Positions 42,501-57,500 of a stretch of DNA of 64,000 bases are shown here, piece by piece (the first letter of the stretch is position 1; every line of letters begins with the position of its first letter). The position numbers and the translations under genes are program-made. Source of the stretch: Burhinus oedicnemus (lineage: Eukaryota > Chordata > Aves > Charadriiformes > Burhinidae); the NCBI GenBank assembly GCA_008921705.1, contig VFFE01007510.1, forward strand, positions 1,233,947 to 1,297,946, in the 5' to 3' direction. The notes beneath the pieces were generated by a model that saw nothing but the letters and a program-made list of their open reading frames with translations, was not told the origin of the DNA and made no database searches.

Positions 42501-45500
42501 AGAAAGGACCTGAACCCAGAGACCCCATAACCAGGGCTGAGGTCTGCATGAACTGAGAACATTTGCTTGCCTTGGACTCCAGGTGCCTGTGAACTCCTCT
42601 GGTATGTTACAAATAATAGATGACAAAAACACCCAAGAGCTGTCCAAACGTATTCAGATGACACACATCTTACTATAACTGCTGAAAAGATCATTAGGAC
42701 ACTGATTCAAAGCAGTGCAACAGAATACCCATTACTGGACATTGTCAGAGTATATGCTAATTTTTTTTTAATGAAATTACAATTATTGCTAATGTTGATG
42801 CTAAGGCCTAGTATACAGACTATGACTAACTCAGATGCCCTTCAGATACCAAAATCACCATAATTAGGAGACATAATCTTCAAGAGCATTTCAGATTTCA
42901 CAGAAAACCTGAATAAAGCAGTTTCACAGAAAATCTGACTATAGCAGTTGCGGTGAATAATTTTTTCACAGGCATTTTAAAATTTAAACTTTTCACAGCT
43001 CTGTTTGACAGGTGCATGTGCAGAGGTAAGCCAGACATAGCTGACCAGGATTGGATGTAAAGATGAACGTTTTACCAGTTCATCTAGTATATACAATCCT
43101 ATACACAAAACTGCCAGAGGAGCTGCAATGATGATTTAAAAATGAAAAACCAAAACCTGCTTAGAGAAGACATCAAAACACTCTTTCTCCCAGATACTTG
43201 CATTGTTTTTTCCTGATCCCACTAATCTAGTTTGCAAAGGCAAGTTGCTTGCAGCAATGTCCTGACAGAAATGAAACAACCTTTACTCAGGGAAAGACCT
43301 AATTGTAATCCTCCTCCTGTTATACTTTAACTCATTCATTAGCACATTTTTATTTTCCAGCAGCAAGCAGTCAGCTGCTGGATTCATATCCCTAGCTGTC
43401 CTGGATTGCTGCGGGTTTGCAGCCACAAAGGGGCTGTTTTGAAACAAGCTAGTTTGGGCATCAGCAACACTACAGGCTAATTTACCCTGCCAAGAAGTTT
43501 AATGACTCACCTTTGTGGGTCTTTTACTTAAGGCTGGACGGTTTACTGAAAAGTCTATAAGAAATGCTATCTGAAGAGAATTAATCTCTTCCTTGATTAG
43601 AAATTAGAAAATGTTAAAATGTTAAAACATTAGAAAACGTTTTTTTAATTCTGATTTGCAGACAGAAAAGCAGCTCACTGTAAAAAAACTTTTTGATGAC
43701 AAAGTCTATGTTCTATTAGAAACAGATTCACAGGTGAATAATATTGGCATTTTAGCTTAGTTATTTCAAAGCCCCTAATCCTAATGTAGAAACTCTTTTG
43801 ACAATAGATGCCAGCACTGCTTTAGTAACATAGTTCCCTTTGGGGCAATGCAAATAAATTTTTCGAACTGAGTCATAGCAGTAAAACATTAAAGCTTCAT
43901 CACTTAACATACTTAGCAAATACAATGATCCACAAAACTTCATCATTCTAATACAATCACCAAATTCAGCAAGTAGTATTAAATTTAAAGCTAATATTTA
44001 CTGTTCAAGAAACTGAGTCAAAAATGGTTTTTTTAGAAAGGACGAGCATTTTGGGGGAGTACTGCTACAAGTATAGCAGGCAATTGCTGTATTTGCTAGT
44101 GGAGGTGGAATGCTATGCTAGATATACCTAACAAAGCTCCTCTGCTATATAAAAATAAAGCAACAAAAGCTGGCAACTGTAAGACCAGCATCTTAGTTTC
44201 AAAGCACAGATTTAGGCAGTGACAGATTGGAGCTGATACCTGCTTTGTTTTAGTAATAAAGGCTTCCTTTTAGCACATATATTTAATCTCAATAGCAACA
44301 ATATTGAAAAACCAATCTATCTCTATCCTCAGATCCAAAAAAAAAACCCCAAACCAAAAAGGGAGTTATTTTCCATTGCAAAAGTCAGCAGGTCTTTCTG
44401 GGAGAGACAGAGAGGTTAGAGCATAGCACCCAAATAAATTAATTTTAACACTGCTATGGAAAACTACCTGTTTTTCTGAACATCAGTTTCTTTACCTCTA
44501 AAATAAGAATAATCACAGCTGTTTAGAAAAATAATAGTTGATCATTATATATTTTACAGTAGTTCTCTGTAACAGAACATGACTTCTCCAAGCAATGCCG
44601 TTACTTGGAGAACCAGTCACACTCCTCTCAAGCAGCTGGAAAAGTTCCTATCTGCCACAAAATAAAGATCAAGTTTGAATCCTCCCCAATATTACCAGTC
44701 TGCAGGATGATCAAGCGGGCAACCCACCATGTAAAGCTAATATTAAGGAATAATATCAGCAACAGTAAGAACTGAAATAAGTAGCACCAAATAGTACAAA
44801 CACATGCACATAAAATTCTCATTAGATTTCAATTTGAAATCTAAGCTTATGAAATTTTCTTACGGAAACAACATTCCACGACATATAGCAAAACTGTGAA
44901 GAGCTTCTATATTATAAAGTTGCTGCTGCACTTCCACTTCAGTGGATCACTTTCAAATTTTAATAATTTTCACAAAGCTTGTTTTCATTGAAATTTGGCA
45001 TACTGACTCTCAAACTATGATATAGGGGAGCTGCTTTGTATTTTTTAACAAAATATTTAATCAAAATGCACAGCGGTATTTTCAAGAGCTATTTCCAATC
45101 TTGGAGAGAATAGAAAAACATTTGCTAACATAAAAAACTATCACATCAGCAGGAGATGCTAGGATCTTAAAATCTGCCAAGGACACAGAAGTTGCTTATC
45201 AGTGGCTCAGTGAAAACAGCTTTTGATTTAGTGTGTGACTTTTAATTATATAATAGTCCTCACTGACAAAATTAATATATGCCTATTTAAGCAAGTGAGA
45301 AACCTCAGTGCAGTGTCAGGATACTGACATTGGTCAGACTGTATTCTGGCTCACCTTCCTCCTGAGCTGTCCCTTCTCTACCTGTACATGCAAGCACACC
45401 TTTGCAAACACTACCAGCTAAACTGCCCCGAGCCAGAGCATTAGAATACCCAGCTGCCTTCCTATCGCCTTTCTCCCGCATGGTGAACAGTTATGGTTTC

Positions 45501-48500
45501 AACAACGTTTAACTGTAAGTGTCAAAGTACTTTTTTTCTTTTTAGGTGCAGATTTTGAGGATTGGAGGAAAAGAAGTTGCCTGGGGCAACTCATCAGTTG
45601 TGTCTGCTTTGAGAAACAAGTCTCTCCTTGAAGTCACTATTGTAGCAGTAAATCCATACTTGTTCACATGTTCCACTAAATCATAGCAACCATTCAGCCA
45701 CTTTTGATGTCTGCTAAGTGGCACTGAAACCAAATTTCAATGTCTTAACTGAAAGGCTAGTCCATGTCTTTTCTTGTTAACAGCATCTGTTATTAATTTC
45801 ATTTCTGACCCTTTCCTACTTAATAAAACATAGATGCCTTTCACCTCTTATTTCAAATGAATAGACAATAAAATTAAAGTTTTCTGTAATTTCAAAACCT
45901 AAGCAGAAGGAAGCAACACCCTAACAGATGAATAAAATGAAAAAGAATCTGAAGACAATAAATACACACATTGGGCAAGTGCAGTAGTTGATGACTTACT
46001 ATTTCTTTACTCTGCCCTTTGCAATTTATTTCTTGGATCCTCTCCAAAATGGCCTTCTCGGAAGGTTTAATTATTGCGGATCCACCACTGAGTAGAGTAG
46101 CAATTTGTTCTTTAAAAGCCACTAAAGAGCTCTGAGCAGTCCTGGCCTCTTCTCTGCTGCTCTTCAAGCTTCCATCCAGCTCACTGGAAGATTTCTTCAG
46201 ATTGTGCAGTTCCCGCTTTGAGGAATCCAAAACTTTCTGGTTAGCAGTCAGTTTATCTTGGAGGTTTCTGATCTCCTTCTCCAAACTCTGTCTTCCTATT
46301 GTAGCACTGTCAAGATCCTAAAATACATGAAAGATTAAACCAGGTTTGAAAAATTTTGTTATAACCCCTCCCCTCCACACACAAAGCAGGAATAACTCAG
46401 AAGTAGGTAGTATGGACAGAGAAATTAGGACCCATATTGCTCATATGGGCTCAACATCAGGGCTTCATAGGAGAACTCCCACTCAAATTGATGAAAGCCC
46501 AAAGCCTGCTGTAATCACACTATAGACTAACCTCTTGCAGTGGCCTGCAAGAAGTAATACATGAATAAAATTTGCAGGTAAACAAAAAAAAAATTTTTAT
46601 TGTAAAACTATCGCTGTCTTATTTTTTCATTCACATAATATGGACTTAGAAAACAAATGGTAAACAAGATATAACACAAATAAAGCCAAAGTATGACACC
46701 CCGGAGGGGAAAGAATAGAATAGAATGGAATGGTGTGGGATGGGATAGGATAGGATAGGATAGGATAGGATAGGATAGGATAGGATAGGATAGGATAGGA
46801 TAGGATAGGATAGGATAGGATAGGATAGGATAGGATAGGATAGGATATTTCAGTTGGAAGGGACCTACAATGATCATGTAGTCCAATGCCTGACCGATTC
46901 AGGGCTGACCAAAAGAACTCTTTGAATATAGCGTTAAGAGCAGAATTAGAGGTGATCTCTGAGATCAGTTTACCTGAATGTGACAAAAATTCCTGAGATT
47001 ATTTATACACAGAAATGGGGAGTGAGGAGCCAAACAAAAAAATATGATGACATTAAGACAGCTCAAATACCAATTTCATCTCAAAGAAGAAAGATTGTGA
47101 AAAATTCACAAAAATTTTCAAAAAGGGAATTATTCTGAGCTATGTCACATTCTGAAGAAAGCAAAATCCCTATTATCATAAGGTCAAATTTGCCCAAGAA
47201 ATATAAGAAAGTCAATGAAGAACTACGTGTACTTCCACAGAGCCTACAACTGCCCCCATGTGCTCCTCAGCTGGGCCATCAGTGTGCAGAAGCACGACCG
47301 AGGAAGGACTAATGGGATGGCAGTTCTATATAGTATCCTTGTAACTTTTTGTTTGTTTGTATTAAGAAGTCAGTTCCTTGCATTTCACAAGTAATACACT
47401 CAAAGACAATGTCATCTTTAGTAGGGAGAGAGTGTACTGTAAGATAAGGCTACCTGGTGAATAGCCCATAGGACTTACTGCTTAGGGACATCCTCAGATC
47501 TTTGGCATTTTGTCATGGTTCTCATTCAGCCCCTGACACCCATTATCTTTTCTTTTTTCCCTTTACCTTCTGATGAATCAAGATGCGGTTTGGAAAGAAG
47601 AAAAAATAGCCAGTACATATACCAGTTGTATATAAAATATTGACCCAACAGGGCAGAGCAGACAGACAGAACTGTGTATCCTGACTCATGACACAAAGGC
47701 AAATGATGATAGAAAAATGAAAGAAAACTAACCCACCTAACCATAAAGAAAAAAATCATCTCTCTCATTCAGTCAGCTTGCAAACCTCTTTTCTTTCCCC
47801 ACAATACCAATATTAAGAATGCTTACACATTCATATAAAAGAATAAAATTTGCAATGAAACCAACCAAAAGTCTAAGTCCTCATTCTTCAGGATATTATC
47901 TGATTGATAGGAACAAATGTGAAAGAATATTACTTCACACAAGACAAAAAATTATGCCAAAGGATGGCATATGTATAGAGTGATTGAATTCTCTGGAAGT
48001 TTAAGCTGTTTAGTAGAGGCTCAGTAAGTGGATTGATATGAACTAAGATTGTATACATTGGAGTTAAAAGAATTGTTCCTGGAGCAGCTGTGAATATGGT
48101 GACCACTCAGGGGTCTCTCAGGGTCTACATGTGCTTGCTGTGTAGCATAGTAAGTCATTTGTATTAATGGAATACATGCCAATCAAGTAGTAAATCTGGG
48201 AGTATTTAAGTAGATCAGCAGTGAGGAGGGACAAAAATGGAGTTTGGGAGACACCCTTGGAAATAAAATATAAATATACAATACTAAAAATACTAAAATT
48301 TTTAAATAGCTTCAAAAAGGCAAACATGCAAACACATGAATGAAAACAAACCAAAATAAACGCTGTCATTTAGGAAATTATTTCTTACTACCCCTTTCTA
48401 AAGTAATTGTAGAACTCTCTTGGAAATAAATGTTGGCATGATTCCTTGCCATTTTCTCTTTTTTAGTGTAAACAAGTCCTATGAATAGAAAATTCCCACC

Positions 48501-51500
48501 TGTTCTCAGAATTACATTATGGTAATTACAGCAAAGAATAAAGAGTGGTTTATTTCAATTACAGTTTTCAGAAGTGTGTATTTTTCCTTTCAGAAAGGCA
48601 CTGCAAAAGTAGTTTGCCAGTACCACGGAGCTTACCTAATTACAATCTTGTTTCAAATTGTGAACATCTGCAAACAAACACAGCTGAGTGAAAAGATCAA
48701 GGTATCAAGGTATAAAACAAGGAACTGCAAGCCTGTTGATGCTCAAACATTAAAAAAACAAAAACAAACCCAAGCAATTTACAGAATGAAAAGCCGTAAA
48801 ATTCAAAACATTAAAATTCTGAACAATCCTCCTTGAAACCTCTCTTGAATGGAGAGCATGTACACTGGCTAGCTTCAGCAAGGTCAGCCTGAACGTTGAA
48901 TAGTATGCAGAAATGTAGGGACTGCAACACGTAAAGGTGGTATCCCAACTAGAAGCAAACCTCTAAGAGCCTAAGTGATCAGTGCAGGTGGATAAAACAA
49001 TTTCCACCCAAGAAGACTGAAATGATGGAACCACAACAGCTCATGTTTTCTCTTTGGCTCCTCAACATTTATGGCTAATGTCCTATGGCTCTGAGTTATA
49101 TGAAGGTTTCGGTATGCAGCTTGTAGGGTCAAAAAAGCTACCCAACACTGAAACAAAACGAATTTTGAAAACACGAATAATTATGGAAATAGACATTAGA
49201 TGGATTTACCCAGGGTAGACCGTGTCAATGACTGGTTGTTAGACACCAGAGATGCAGCCGTGCTCACCTGCAGACATAGAAAGCAGCACCAAAGGTTCTT
49301 CAACTATCTGAGACCAGAGCAAAAGGGCTCATACGGCGCAGTGCTGTACTTGAAGTTACCCACTCGGGCTGGGACACAGTCTATCCACGCTCACCTGCTG
49401 GCACCCTACCTGCACTAGACTAGAGAAGATGTAAGAGTACTCAGAAGACCATTGCACAAGACACTGGCAAGGCCTTCCTCATGAGAAATTATGTGTTCAA
49501 TATTAGGTCAGCTGCATTCACAGAGAATGCATTCAGATGTAACAGGTGGGGAAAATTACTTCTGTCTTTTAAGCAGAGAAAGAGAGGGACTCTTTTATAA
49601 GGAATGGCTAAAAGAGCTGCATTTAACAATGCAAAATGAAGTGAGGGAGATATGATCACATTAGAGAGGCAGACAAGTGAAAGAGAGTAAACAAAAAGCA
49701 GCAAGATCTTTTAAGCAATAATACATATTAATACATATCCTTACTCTGTTGTTCTCAATATTTACAATGCATTTTTTTAAAGCTGTGATAACTCTTCCTT
49801 AATAGACTGTATACTTCCATATTTCTCAAGATTTCAACTAGCATGTCCTATACACATATAAGGTATGTTGGTCTGTCATTTCATCCAATATTTGGGTTTT
49901 TCTAAGTGGATACTAGTCAAATTAGTTACTATCTCTGAGGCAGTTTTAAGTGTCAGATTACATACTATAACTAATAATCTATTTCAACTTTGAATTTCTT
50001 TAGAATGTCTGAGTGAACACTACCTACTCCAAAGTGATTCAGGTGGTCAAACTCAGTTTTCCAGAGCTTTGAACTACCTCCTCTAGTTCTCCCTCCCTAA
50101 AGTCAAAAAAAAAAAAAACCAAACCCAAAACAACCAAACAAAACTGACAAAAAAAACCCCCACCAGCATGACTGAAGCAGATTCAGAGAAAACACAACAG
50201 GTCCACATCCCAAAAGCACTGTAGCATTTTATTATGGTTGTAAGTAAACACAAATTCAATTGCTTATTTACCTAACCAAGCACTGCAAAAAAGAAAATCT
50301 TTACTTTCATCTAATCCAATGGATTAAAACAGGTGGTGATAATGGTTTTTCTGTAATTATTTTGCATGTACAACATTACAGAAGTATGCCACACCCTATT
50401 AAAAAACCGCTATTGCAGCTTTGCAGGGGAGGTTATGATAATACTGATTTTTATCTCCAGCACCAGCTTTCATCTTAACTTCTAAAGAAAAAAGAATAGC
50501 AAAGAAGGTACAAAAACTCTCTTTTTGTCCTGAAATTTTTGGCCCTAGGAATGGCTATATTCAATTTTAAACTGTTGAGCAAATTTATTTTTATTTACAT
50601 GAATTTTTAAAATCTGTGGGCTTCCAATACTAGAAAGTGTCCAACCACATTTTCTTATCCATTTACATGTTGGAATCAAGCTCAGGTGCTTGCAAGTTTT
50701 GCAACATTTAGTTTCAGAAGCTCTGCAAAGGTCTTCCCACAAAACACCTGCAGAAGAGAGGATGGTATGTAGGCTTCACTTTCCACTGAGCCCTCTGAAG
50801 AGCAGTGAAGCTTTAATTAACAATCTTTCAGCAACCAACTACATTCATATCTGTCTTTCACCATTCCTACGCACAGAGTAGCTCATAAAACAACTTCTCA
50901 CTAGAAGGGAAACTGAATCATCATTTCCCATTCAGGTTAAAAAGGAGAGGTTTCCCCACAGACTGCACATAGACCACAGCCACCTAATCACGCAGTCTGT
51001 ATTACCCAGCAGCCCTGTGGACAAACTACCAACATCCCAAAGTAAAGATATTCTTTTTTGCAGTGCTTGGTTAGGCAAATAAGCAATTAAATTTGTGTTT
51101 ACTTACAACCATAATAAACTACAAACAAACTACATGGACGTACTCCTCCTGAACCCCGTTAATTATCTCAACCATGGCTAAAGCAATGGGCAGCTGCACC
51201 AAACCTGTTAGAGGAACTTGAATCAGAAACAGTGACTGAAGTGATCATCATCCCCCTGTACTCAGCACTGGTGAGGCCGCACCTCAAATACTGTGTTCAG
51301 TTTTGGGCCCCTCCCTACAAGAAAGACATTGAGGTGCTGGAGCATGTCCAAAGAAGAGCAACGAAGCTGGTAAAGGGCCTAGAGCACAAGTCTGATGAGG
51401 AGCAGCTGAGGCAACTGGGGTTGTTTAGCCTGGAGAAAAGGAGGCTGAGGGGAGACCTTATCACTCTCTACAACTACCTGAAAGGAGGTTGTAGCGAAGT

Positions 51501-54500
51501 GGGGGTTGGTCTCTTTTTTCCAAGTAACAAGCAATAAGATGAGAGGAAATGGGTTCAAGTTGCGCCAAGGGAGGTTTAGATTGGATATTAGGAAATATTT
51601 CTTCACTTAAAGGGTTGTCAACCACTGGAACAGGCTGCCCAGGGAAGTGGTTGAGTCACCATCCCTGGAGGTATTTAAAAGACACGTAGATGTGGCACTT
51701 AGGGACATGGTTTAGTGGTGGACTTAGCAGTGTTAGGTTTACAGTTGGACTTGATGATCTTAAAGGTCTTTTCCAACGTAAATGATTCTACGGTTCTATT
51801 AATACTGGCACCTCGATCAGGATCAGGGTCTCAATATACTAAGCCAATTACACATACATTTACCAAAAACCACATTACATTAACAGGAATAATAAGGTAT
51901 AAAAGACAATGCAGGAATTCTTACACCAACAGCACCAGTTACCACTGTTATACCGCAACGACTGTAAATTAGCTTGCTCTTATGTCCTGTCTTCTCTGAT
52001 GAGTCAACCTGGCAATATTTGTGATGCCTGCTAAAACCTGTCCCTAATATGTAGTTTCTTAATGACATCTTATGAAGTAAAAAAATCCATGTTCTAACTG
52101 AGAAACTCATTACTTTATTTATCTGTTGGGACAAGAAAAACCTAAAATCATTTGATTGTCTCCTATTTGGATATATTCAAAATGTAGGCATGTTTCTCAA
52201 GTTTAATCAATTTCCTTAAACAATAAGTTTAGATTTTAATTAATGATGTTTTCATACAATCAATTGATTTTAATAAATTTGTACTGTTTAGATGCTACTT
52301 AGATAAATTATTCATTAATAACATAATTTAATACAAGTCAGTTGAATACTGAGGAGTATTTTCTTGGTTAATTTTGCATCAATATTGTGTTAATTAAAAT
52401 TGCTCAATTATATTTCAAAAATGGTCTTTAAAGACATTGCATGGTGCACATCTTTGCAAAACAGATTTTTAAATTAACACTTCAGAGGGAATCACCAATA
52501 TTTCCAGATTGAATCATCAGCGAAGATGTGAAACAGAAGTCAGTTTACTAGTTCTTGTGGTTCATCAATAGCAATGCTGTATGAAAGGCAAATTCATCTG
52601 GAACAAGAATAATATATGTATCTTCTTATATACCTTAAATAAATACCATATAGGAATTTATCAGATACCAGAAAGAAACTTGGTTAGAGCAAATAAGACA
52701 TTTTTTAATGACCTACAGACATTCGCAAAGAATGTTATAATTCTATAATTATGATTATCATAATCAATAATCACTGTCTGGACATACAGAAAGAAAGAAC
52801 AGGTATTCTGATTATCAGTCTAGAAATCTGGGCAGCATTTAGAAGTTATTTTCCATCGAATACACATTTGATATCCAGCACTGCCAGAATAAAGGTATGC
52901 AGAATATTTACAGAATTCCAGCAGCATGCTTTTGCAATATTTGGTCAGAAATGCGAGAAGTTCAGACTTCTAAAAGAAAAGTAATACATTACAACAAAAA
53001 CAGCTTGGTGGCTTCCTTTTGTTACTTATATTAGTTTTGAGACTGTATTAGTTTCTGTTGTTTGCTGGTTGCTACTGTGATGCAATGAGGCCGAGAGGGG
53101 AACAGATAAAATTATCGTTCATGTGCTAATGCTCCTCAGATGAAAACCAGTTAACTGCAACAAATACCCAAGCATCAAATATACTAAAGAACATTCTGAA
53201 TTACTCTAATGTATTAACCTTAAAATGTAACCAACTGGCTTTCATTTTCTTCATCAAGAATTTCGGAATCTACATTCTATATAATTGATCATTAGATAGC
53301 TGCCTCCTCCTGGGACATAGAAAAAGGCACCTGGTCAAGAGAGGGAGTTCATAGAAATCCCAAGGAGCAGGATTGAAGAACTATCTGGCAAGAAAAACTG
53401 ACAATGATTCAGAGAGGTGGCAGGATACAGTGCGGTGGCTGAGGTTTGCTGGAGAAGACTGAAAGAACAGTGTGATGGCCTCTATACATTTAGGAAGAAT
53501 TTGCAGAGAAAACTGGGGGAAATGAGCCACCATCTCAATCTGTAATACAGAAGACGGTCAATATGTTTGGCCCTGGGAGCTTCAGGCAAACGCAGATGAG
53601 TCACTTGTACTCAGTTGGTGCTGTGTAAACTGCTACAGGCAATTCCATTAATTAAAGCTCAGAAAACAGTCAGGAAGACGCCACCGTGTGTGTGTGTCTT
53701 CTGGCACAGGAACAGTACGGATTTCTGCTTTGTGCCTTCACAGAGGAACATGTCACAACATGTGCAACTGTTCATGTGTTTAAACTGTGCAGCAAAAGTA
53801 CATGACGAAGTCAAAACAACTTTATACCACTGAAGCCCTTCCTGTAACCTAGTAAGACACCCATCAGGGGAACAGAGGATGCCATACATCCTCCTTTAGA
53901 TATGTGGATTTAAAGCATTTTTGGTTTTTTACTTATTTTTTCAATACTGAATTTCTTAATACACTTTTGTGAACACAAAACCTTCTCAATAGATTTACTC
54001 AGTATCTGCAAATTTAAGTAGCTAAACTGAAACAGCACTGGAGCAATCCTCAGCATCTAGATAAGCCCTGATGGCACACACTTCATTTGAAAGGCAATGC
54101 TAATAATTTAGCAAGACATTTCTGCAAAATGGATTAAATAAATTATGTATTTGGCATACGCACAATAATGATAGGAAAATATTTTTCATACAACTAGCTC
54201 AACTCTGGAAATGTTTTGGCAGTCAGAGCAAACTTGCAAAACAAGTCACAAATGAAGCCTTCATTTTGGTTTAAATCATCTCCTGATTCTGGCTTACTTA
54301 GTGAGCGAACTACACTCTGCTCTTACTCATACACCTGTGTTTGAAGTCAAGTATGAGAACAAAATGTTTGCAATAAAGACCTGTTTAAGTTTTTGTTGCA
54401 GGTTCTCTCTCAGTCCCATTTGAGTCTTAGAAAATTTTACACAGCTTAGTAAGAAGTATTTTCAGCCATAAGTAAAATTTATGACCCATGTGGTACTTAA

Positions 54501-57500
54501 CGTTTATCTGCCCCACAACAAATTCTTTCTTCTCCAGAGCACACTGTCAGCTATTTCTCATCTCCTAAGTATTTTGCCTACAACCAAATCAGAACACTAT
54601 ATCCTTTGAAGTGTATGGTGGTGGTCTTCTGATCAGGAAAAAAGTAATGCCAGAAGGGTAGGGACAATGTCATATTACATTTGAAAACTCACTTGCACAA
54701 GGTTGCCTTTATGTTAAAAAATTCTACAAAATCAGTCACACACAACTCAGCTGCATATTTGGCAGTCGAAGTTTCTTCTCTTATTTTCTTAAGTTCTGGC
54801 CATCGGCTTTAACCACACTGCTCTAGTACCTGTGGGAAATTTTCATTATGGTTTTAGTAAACTGCTCCCTTTCCACAGTTACCACTCAAAGTACAAAGTA
54901 ATAAGGAAAACTGCTACAGAAGCTTACTTTGTTCATCCATCCTTTGCAATGTACAAAAACTCTTAATGGTGAGTTCTCCGGGAGCAATTAAATCCTTAAA
55001 TCACATCCTTTTCCTTTCCAGATCATACCTAGGTGAATGGTGAATATTTGACTTAGAGCTTAACTCACATTTCTCATTTCAGCATCGTTCCTGCTGCACA
55101 GATTTCTTCTATGGGTTCCCCACAGCAAAACAGTGCTTTCCTGCAGGAGCCATCCTACTGCCTACAACTTTTTGGGTATGAGCCAACTGAGTATTTACAG
55201 TTATGAAATACAAGTTTATAATGCAGTGAAACCTCCAGTTCCTTAAGAGAAAGAATAAAATAGTGTAATATTAATTGCTTTCAATTTCTCACTAGAATTT
55301 TTAAAGAAACTGAGTAGAAAAATCCTCAGAAAACTTGCAATATCACATAAATATTATTTAAAAGAGCATTTTTTCATTGTTCCATGTTTGTGCTTCAGAT
55401 ATACTCATTAACTCCATAAGCATCTCTTTATTTACGTTTGTGCAAGCACAGCAAAGGCTGCAATATGAAGGAGGCAAAAATATAAATTTGCAAGCATCAT
55501 CAGAAGATATAAAATCTAAATCAAGTCTATTGTATACAATGTTATTGTTTAATCTCTATATATTCTGAAGCTTTCAAAGAGTTGAGAATAACCTTAGAAA
55601 AATATCCTTTTTAGGAAAGACCCAAATCACCAAAAGTCTTTCAGAAGCATTTTTTCCTCATACAACTCTTATTGAAAATTAATTTGAAATTTTGAGAATA
55701 CATTTGAAAACTAGACAAACATACACGTAATGCAATTATGTACCTTGCTAAGTTTTTCCATGTCTTGATAGTATCCTGCTGCCTTTTTCTGCTCCCTGGT
55801 CACTTCTGAAACAAGCCTCATAATAGTTTCTCTACTAGCTTTGGACTCCATCTCATGGACATTGATAGCTTCTTGAAGAGCAGCAACCTGGTCTTTTAGT
55901 GTCAGATTTTCTTTATATATTTCATAGACCTAGAGAAATAATTCAAATGTTACTAACTTTTTTAAAGCACTTAACAATGACATATATTCACCCAAATATA
56001 CCTGCTCCTAACCATCCCAATAAAGACATGGTGTTTCTGGCGACCCCTAGGTCAGATTTATAATTGCATTCTTCTACTCCTTTCTAAAAAGAGCAGAAAG
56101 ACAACTAAAATGAGAACCATATTCCCACCAGAAGCCCACACCTTAGTGGAACGTGGTTCAGATTTACTCCTATGCAATCTCTTATGATGTGTTAAACAGG
56201 TGGAGAGCTACTGTGGCTGCATATCTCCGCTTGACATGAAGCAGGTCAGAAAATGAAAACAGATCATGTAGCTAACTTAATGTGAAAAGCAGACCATTTC
56301 TGTTTGGCTTGTTAAGATTTATGCCTTTCATTTGGAACAAGAAACTGAAAGCTGCATTTTATGCTTGAAACTGTTTAGGCATGGGGAGATTTGAGTTAGT
56401 AAAAGCTATTTCATAAGCATATTCAAGGGAAGGGTCAAATACCTGGTGGGCTGCTGCTCTGAGCAGCCAACACCTTGGAAAAATTAGTTGTTTCCAGGAG
56501 GATTCTAGGGCTGTTTTGGTACGTTACGCTATTTCCAAGAAGTGGAATAGATGAATGTGGGCACTTCAAAGAGTGCATAAGGTAAAAAATGTACCCTGAC
56601 TCCTACTGGCAAGACGTTTGTTACGACTAAGCCAGATCAATTCTGTCTTAAATAAAACCATAATGTGGAAAAGAAACTAAATAGACGTGCCATGACCCCA
56701 AACAGAAAAATTAGTTGCTAAGTTTTCCCAATGCATACAATTCTCAGCACAAATTAGATTTCCCAACTAGATTTGTTACTACATTATTAAAACAAGACGC
56801 CAACATATACTTTTTTTTTAAACTTCAGTTATTTCCTTAACTTAAAGCATGTAAGAGTTACAGCTTAATACAAACATCTTTGCCTCTAATGACAACTAGC
56901 CAAGTTTTGTTAGAGTATCTATTACAGTTTCAATGTGCTTGTAATATTATGAGGGCAAGTACTTCAAGAAATCACTGTGATACATACCTAGATAATCTTA
57001 ATTTATTAAGTATTCCTTATAGCCAGAACTCTTATAATAATATGAATATAATGAAACAGAATTTCCCAAAATACATAGTATTCTCCTAAGTGAAGAAAAA
57101 CAGGGATAGCAAAGACTAGACAGAACATGAGAAAAATCCATAAAATTAAGATAAAATGCCCTTCAGCAGCATCAATAAAGGTTAAAAGAGTATATAAACA
57201 ATTTTTCTTTCCTAAACAGAAGCTTAGTTTTTGGAACTTCAGAAGTATTCTGAAGGAAAATAATAAAGTTTTATGATTAAGTCTCAAAAACACCACACAG
57301 TTATTCACAGCATTTTGTTACAGGGCATAGTTAAGGTTGTTTTAGGGTATGCCATTTCAGGTGTTTCTATTTAATGGTATGTTGGCTGAGATAAGAGTTA
57401 AGATCTAGTGGTACAGTTTACATGTCACCTAGTGACTCCCAGTGTTAGTTTTTGGGAAAGCTTTCAAACAACTATCTAATCAGAGCTGTACTTGGGAACT

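Larger units (their letters stand above)
50228..51118. mobile_element. inverted-repeat-bounded unit, possible non-autonomous DNA element
   Basis: 80-base repeats at 50228-50307 and 51039-51118 are reverse complements with only three mismatches (50257/51089, 50270/51076, 50296/51050). The outer ends read TTTATTATGGTTGTAAG. The spacer is 731 bases and has no recognisable transposase; its open frames are at most about 65 codons. Long terminal inverted repeats around a non-coding core fit a non-autonomous DNA transposon, but no clear target-site duplication flanks them (only weak GTAG similarity outside). An inverted local duplication is the alternative. I do not recognise the family. Confidence 0.5.
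46318..55743 (-). other. CCDC170: largest CCDC170 intron
   Basis: 9.4 kb. Contains a TAGGA array with a CR1 end, a pair of inverted repeats bounding about 890 bases, and a CR1 3' fragment, all listed separately. The parts at 46930-50220 and 51805-55740 hold nothing else recognised beyond an A/C-rich run at about 50105-50162. Confidence 0.9.

Noticed and set aside
46608..46986. Open frames with repeating SYPIL residues
   Set aside because: They are translations of the TAGGA microsatellite, not a protein.
53685..53696. GT dinucleotide repeat
   Set aside because: Only about six units, too short to be noteworthy.
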